From Phycisphaerae bacterium (GTDB taxonomy: Bacteria > Planctomycetota > Phycisphaerae > UBA1845 > Fen-1342), in contig JAGNKU010000001.1 of NCBI GenBank assembly GCA_017999985.1, positions 179,421 to 237,275 on the forward strand: DNA of 57,855 nucleotides, given 5' to 3'. Within the stretch, counting starts at the first letter, position 1; every line of letters begins with the position of its first letter. Below are positions 54,527-57,855 of this stretch, piece by piece. Under the pieces are notes generated by a model that was not told the DNA's origin, did no database searches, and was given only the letters and a program-made list of their open reading frames with translations. The translations under genes and the position numbers were made by a program.

Positions 54527-54808
54527 CTACATTTCGCCAAATCCGGATTCGACCAGCCGGATCAGTTCATCGAGCAACTGCTCCGCGTCGGCACCGTCGG
54601 CGACCACGCGGACCTTCGAGCCCTGCGTGGCCACCAGCATCAGCATCTCCATCGGGCTGCGCCCGTCCGCCGCGCGGTCGGCACAGTGCACCGTCACTCC
54701 GGCCTGGTAGCGCTGCGCAATGTCCACGAATTGCATGATGGGACGGAAGTGCAGGCCTTCCTTGTTCGGGATGACGGTTTCTCGCTCGACGGCCACGCGC
54801 GCGCCCAT
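54527..54808 (-). CDS. ptsH: HPr-family phosphocarrier protein
   Basis: This 93-residue protein has the active-site His20 in 'NKEGLHFRPIMQF', where the second residue after the His (Arg22) is kept but the Ala of HARP is Phe. The regulatory serine position is Ser51 in 'GRSPMEMLML'. It carries phosphate from Enzyme I to EIIA proteins. About ten extra residues precede the usual start. Lying between ptsN and ptsI, it is the NPr-like member of the system. The start at 54808 has only a distant GAAGGG, so the first residues are uncertain. Confidence 0.92.
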   Translation of the reverse strand: MGARVAVERETVIPNKEGLHFRPIMQFVDIAQRYQAGVTVHCADRAADGRSPMEMLMLVATQGSKVRVVADGADAEQLLDELIRLVESGFGEM

Positions 54809-54844
54809 CCGTATCAGGGCCCTTCTGCTCCAAGTCGTTGCCAG

Positions 54845-55324
54845 TTACGCCACGGGCGCCTTCTCATCGGCCTCGTTCAGCAAGTCGTAAATCTTGTCCA
54901 CCGCGTCCGACTGCCGCAGAAACTTGCGGAACTGCTCCTGCTGCAGGTGCCGAAAAATCAAATCCATCGCCCGCAGATGCTCTTCCGGCTGCTCCGCCGG
55001 ACTGACGATCAGAAAAACACTGTACACCGGCTGACCGTCGAGCGAGCCGAAATCGATCCCCCGACTGCTCCGCCCGACCGAGGCCACGATCCGCGGCAAC
55101 CCCTCGACCTTCACGTGCGGCACCGCCACGCCCTTGCCGAACCCCGTCGTCCCGCGCGTCCGCTCCCGCGTCACGATCGAACGCACGATGCCCTCGACCG
55201 CCGACTCCTCCAGCAGCTTCGCTTTCGCCAGCACTTCCACCAACTCGCGGATCACGCCATTCCGGTCCGAAGCCTCCAGCTCAGGGATGATCGATTTGCG
55301 GTCGATCAGGTCAAGCAACTTCAT
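54845..55324 (-). CDS. ptsN: PTS EIIA-Ntr regulatory protein
   Basis: This 159-residue single EIIA domain of the PtsN/fructose class has phospho-acceptor His70 in 'GKGVAVPHVKV'. In proteobacteria, unphosphorylated PtsN controls potassium transport (TrkA, KdpD) and nitrogen responses. The 'SLDGQPVYSVFLIVSPAEQPEEHLR' segment parallels the EIIA end of the antiporter at 44119. The ATG at 55324 has GGAG nine bases upstream and is preferred to the ATG at 55333, which directly abuts that site. It lies 31 bases after the hpf stop. Confidence 0.93.
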   Translation of the reverse strand: MKLLDLIDRKSIIPELEASDRNGVIRELVEVLAKAKLLEESAVEGIVRSIVTRERTRGTTGFGKGVAVPHVKVEGLPRIVASVGRSSRGIDFGSLDGQPVYSVFLIVSPAEQPEEHLRAMDLIFRHLQQEQFRKFLRQSDAVDKIYDLLNEADEKAPVA

Positions 55325-55355
55325 CGTTCTCATCTCCGGTCGGGGGCGGCCATAC

Positions 55356-55685
55356 CTACTCCGGCGACTCACCGGCCGTCGCCCGCGGCGGGTGCTTGCG
55401 GTTACGGTGCTTCTCCTTGTAACGCCGCAGTTGCTCCTCAATCTTATCGATCAGAAGGTCGACCGCCGCGTACGCATCCGCGTGTTGCTCCGTCGCGACG
55501 AAGGGCTGCGCGCCGGCCGACCGGACAATCATCTCCACCGTGTGGGTACCGTCCTTGCCGTCCACAACGACTTCGATCGCCTGAATGCGGTCCAGGAAGC
55601 GCGGCAGACGCTCCGCCTTCTCCAGGCAGTAGGCCTTCAAGGCGTCGCTCACGCCCATGTGCCGGCCGCTCACGGTTACCTGCAT
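55356..55685 (-). CDS. hpf: Ribosome hibernation-promoting factor (short HPF/RaiA)
   Basis: This 109-residue protein opens 'MQVTVSGRHMGVSDALKAYC' and continues 'FVATEQHADAYAAVDLLIDKIEEQLRRYKEKHR', the βαβββα HPF fold with a basic end. It binds the 30S decoding region and stalls or dimerises ribosomes in stationary phase. It is the short form, without the C-terminal dimerisation domain. The start at 55685 has AGGAGAGGG just upstream. The order hpf-ptsN-HPr repeats the proteobacterial rpoN-hpf-ptsN-rapZ-npr locus without rpoN and rapZ. Confidence 0.93.
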   Translation of the reverse strand: MQVTVSGRHMGVSDALKAYCLEKAERLPRFLDRIQAIEVVVDGKDGTHTVEMIVRSAGAQPFVATEQHADAYAAVDLLIDKIEEQLRRYKEKHRNRKHPPRATAGESPE

Positions 55686-55973
55686 GATGCCCTCTCCTGT
55701 GAAGCTCGCGGCCCATTGGCCGCGGCACGGGCCGCAAACCGCCCCGCACACCGACGGACCAGCGGTTTCGACAGACAGGCAATAGGCCATCCGCCTCCAG
55801 CCCGGGAACCACGACCCGCGCCGCAGGCTGCACCGCTAAGCCGCTGCCGTTCCGAGTTTTCCACAACCAGCTGCGGAATGTATCCGATCCCCCGCGCACG
55901 CGTCAAGCGACCCCCGCGCGGCCCGATTTCCTGCCCCGCAACCGCCCACAGACATCCCCGCACCTCACCCAGG

Positions 55974-56978
55974 TCAAGTCAGGCTTCGTGTCGACTCCCG
56001 GACGACCAGCGCGGGCGCGACCAAAATCTCCTGCGGAGCGTCCTGACGGGCTTTCGTCACCCGCTGGAGCGCGATGTCCATTGCCCGCTGCCCGATCTCC
56101 TCCGCGCCGTAGTCCACGGTGGTCAGGCTCGGGGTGATCCAGGCCCCGCACGACTCGTTGCCCTGCCCGATGACCGCGATGTCACGCCCCGCCATCCGCC
56201 CATGCGAGGCGCAGAGCATCATCAGCTCCACCGCCAGGCAGTCGTCGCTCGCCGCGATCGCCGTTACTTCTCCCAGGCGACTCGCGACGGCGTCCAGTCG
56301 GTTCGTCGCCCCACTCTCGCGTGGCGGAACCTCCACGGTGAGCGCCGCGGGTTCGATCCCGGACGCCCGGCAGACCTCCTGGAACCCGGCGCGGCGCAGC
56401 GCCGCCGTCGGCGAACCGGCCTGATCCACGTAGAGCACGCGCCGCGAATCGCCCCGCAATATGTGGCGGGCCACCAGCCGGCCAACCTCCATGTAGTCCG
56501 GTGACACCACGTCGCATGCCGCTCCGGGAATACGCCCCGCCGCAACCAGCGGGCGCTCGTTCATCTGGGCGCCGATCCGCTGCGCGAGATCCGCGCGCAG
56601 GGGCGTGCCGATCAGCACGCCGTCCACGCGCTCGTTCACCAGCGTCCGCAGGTGCTCGAGCGCGCTCTCGGGCTCGTGGCCGAGTTCGGACACGTGCACG
56701 GCGTAGCGCTCGCTGCGGGCGCGGACGATTACGCCGCGCAGGAAACCACCGGCCAGCCCGGCGCGCAGGTCGTCCACGAGCACGGCGACCGCGTAGCGGC
56801 GGCCGGTCGCGAGCGAGCGCGCCGCGTGGCTCGGCACATAGTTGAGCTGGCGGCACGCATCCAGTACCCGTTCCTTGGTCTGCTGGCTGATGTCGGGACG
56901 ATCATTGAGCGCCCTGGACACGGTCCCACGCGACAATCCAGTGTGCTTGCTAATATCTTCGATTGTGATTTTGCTCAT
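55974..56978 (-). CDS. LacI-family transcriptional regulator
   Basis: The protein has 334 residues. The helix-turn-helix and hinge are standard ('TIEDISKHTGLSRGTVSRALNDRPDIS', shown as TIEDISKHTGLSRG then TVSRALNDRP; hinge 'NYVPSHAARSLATG'). A periplasmic-binding-protein-like sensor follows ('AVAVLVDDLRAGLAGGFLRG', 'VDGVLIGTP', 'AIAASDDCLAVELM'). Such regulators usually respond to sugars. The start at 56978 has only a weak upstream purine stretch. It is upstream of the hpf operon on the same strand with a 288-bp gap, and no sugar-use genes are adjacent, so its target is unknown. Confidence 0.9.
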   Translation of the reverse strand: MSKITIEDISKHTGLSRGTVSRALNDRPDISQQTKERVLDACRQLNYVPSHAARSLATGRRYAVAVLVDDLRAGLAGGFLRGVIVRARSERYAVHVSELGHEPESALEHLRTLVNERVDGVLIGTPLRADLAQRIGAQMNERPLVAAGRIPGAACDVVSPDYMEVGRLVARHILRGDSRRVLYVDQAGSPTAALRRAGFQEVCRASGIEPAALTVEVPPRESGATNRLDAVASRLGEVTAIAASDDCLAVELMMLCASHGRMAGRDIAVIGQGNESCGAWITPSLTTVDYGAEEIGQRAMDIALQRVTKARQDAPQEILVAPALVVRESTRSLT

Positions 56979-57196
56979 GGCCCTGCCCACCCGGTTCGGC
57001 TCCAGCGCGGACCTGAAGCCTCACCGTAGTCCCATTCACATGACGAGCTTCCGCACACGGTTATTGTACCGCCGGGCAGGGGGGGATCAATCATGAAACG
57101 CACAGTTTCCGTCCCGCTGCGCAGCGCATAATTTGCGCCCCGGGCGTCAGCCCTGGCGGCAACGCGGCGCTGTCGGGGGGGGCAGCCCGCTCCCAG

Positions 57197-57855
57197 CTAG
57201 TTCACGCCGAATAACTCCGAGAGCAGTTGCGGCGCGTCCTGCGTGCCAATCGGTTCCATGTCGCTCGTCGGGGCCAGATCTGCCTCGGTGAACTGGAGGG
57301 CCGCGGCGGCGACCTGATCCGCGGACACCGTCATGACGTCGTCGATGGCGCCTTGCGGCTGAATTGTCTCGTTCAGCCCGCACATCAGACCGATCTGATG
57401 CGCCGCCGCGTTGCCGATCGCCAGCCCGAGCTGGCCGTCGCCCAGCGCGGCGATGGCCGGCACGTCGAGCATGTCACCAACCGCGACGACCGCGTGCCCG
57501 CTCAGGGTCGCGTTCCGCGGATCAATGTAATTGGGCAGACCCCAGAACTGGAGGTCGTCCGTCGTGATCTGCTGATCACCGTCGCGGTCCGGGATCTCCG
57601 CGCCGAGCAACGCGCCGTTGACATCGAAATAGATCGTCAGCCGCGGATCGGTATTGCTGGGCGGTGGCGACGCGCTGACCACGAAGCCGTAATCGCCCAG
57701 CAGGTCCGCCACGCGGGCGATCACCGCCGTCCGCACCGTGTTGACCGACGCCGCGTTACGCCCCTCGATCGTGAACGCCGGGATCGTGAACACGTTCGAG
57801 CCGGCCACTGCGATGTTGCTCGCGCCCGCGAAATTCAGGTGGACGTATTGCTGCC
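57197..57855 (-). CDS. Secreted metzincin-like protein, 5' end outside the window
   Basis: The frame is open to the window edge, so at least 16 residues precede the first possible internal start at 57808. The visible part begins 'QQYVHLNFAGASNIAVAGSN' and continues with 'TIPAFTIEGRNAASVNTVRTAV', like planctomycete secreted peptidases whose first domain reads YLNFDGA…VPAF. Where such proteins carry HExGHxxGLxH, this one has 'AAAHQIGLMCGLNE' (His codon at 57398-57400) followed by 'DDVMT', a Met-turn-like segment. All zinc ligands but the first are changed, so it is probably not an active protease. An Asp-rich segment 'PDRDGDQQITTDDLQF' resembles a calcium loop. Confidence 0.6.
   Translation of the reverse strand, partial: QQYVHLNFAGASNIAVAGSNVFTIPAFTIEGRNAASVNTVRTAVIARVADLLGDYGFVVSASPPPSNTDPRLTIYFDVNGALLGAEIPDRDGDQQITTDDLQFWGLPNYIDPRNATLSGHAVVAVGDMLDVPAIAALGDGQLGLAIGNAAAHQIGLMCGLNETIQPQGAIDDVMTVSADQVAAAALQFTEADLAPTSDMEPIGTQDAPQLLSELFGVN

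Overview
The window reads as a GC-rich bacterial chromosome segment, most likely from the phylum Planctomycetota and plausibly Phycisphaerae. The evidence is a mitochondrial-type ('spd') EF-G, five secreted proteins ending in the same GDLNCDG…DINPFV dockerin-like cassette, HAF-repeat, FG-GAP and RCC1 secreted proteins, an MJ0042-type zinc-ribbon membrane protein, and scattered palindromic repeats together with a REP-associated transposase. No rRNA, tRNA or CRISPR array is visible. The placement is an inference from gene content, not from a marker-gene tree.

Layout. 1-760: four 46-bp tandem repeats, a RAYT-type transposase and an inverted degenerate repeat copy. 823-4012: a secreted zinc peptidase (+), then a VOC protein and a zinc alcohol dehydrogenase (-). 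4101-6101: a topoisomerase VI B subunit with no A subunit in view. 6202-9782 (+): YhbY, PilZ, polyprenyl synthase, a MurG-like transferase and an Rrf2 regulator. 9928-22046 (-): three large secreted proteins, two of them paralogous S1 proteases, followed by a CACHE/PAS hybrid histidine kinase. 22344-25888: a glycine-rich double zinc-ribbon protein (-), then a trans-sulfuration enzyme and Ffh (+). 25889-26338: 84-bp tandem repeats made of hairpins. 26339-40179: a secreted dockerin-like protein (-), a glycosyltransferase-TPR fusion, TrpB and a zinc-ribbon membrane protein (+), then a DUF4139 protein, a HAF-repeat protein, an FG-GAP protein and a GT9 glycosyltransferase (-). 40525-44007 (+): EF-G, a small membrane protein and MscL. 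44119-48092 (-): a Kef-type antiporter fused to RCK, CBS and PTS EIIA domains, and an RCC1 protein. 48381-55685 (-): one tight gene string, read in the order hpf, ptsN, HPr, ptsI, DUF2344, RNase E/G, cysE. 55974-57855 (-): a LacI regulator and the 3' part of a secreted protein whose metzincin motif looks degenerate.

How the parts may work together. The complete PTSNtr-like phosphorelay (EI, HPr, PtsN) encodes no sugar permease here, and the antiporter 8 kb away carries its own EIIA domain with the phospho-histidine motif. This suggests phosphorelay control of K+/H+ exchange. Linkage of the relay to the hibernation factor and RNase E/G suggests an energy- or nitrogen-status module acting on ribosomes and RNA. 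The secreted set (proteases, propeller, RCC1 and HAF proteins with dockerin-like ends) looks like cell-surface or exoprotein machinery. The palindromic repeats share a GTGG or GTAG foot, as REP elements mobilised by RAYT transposases do.
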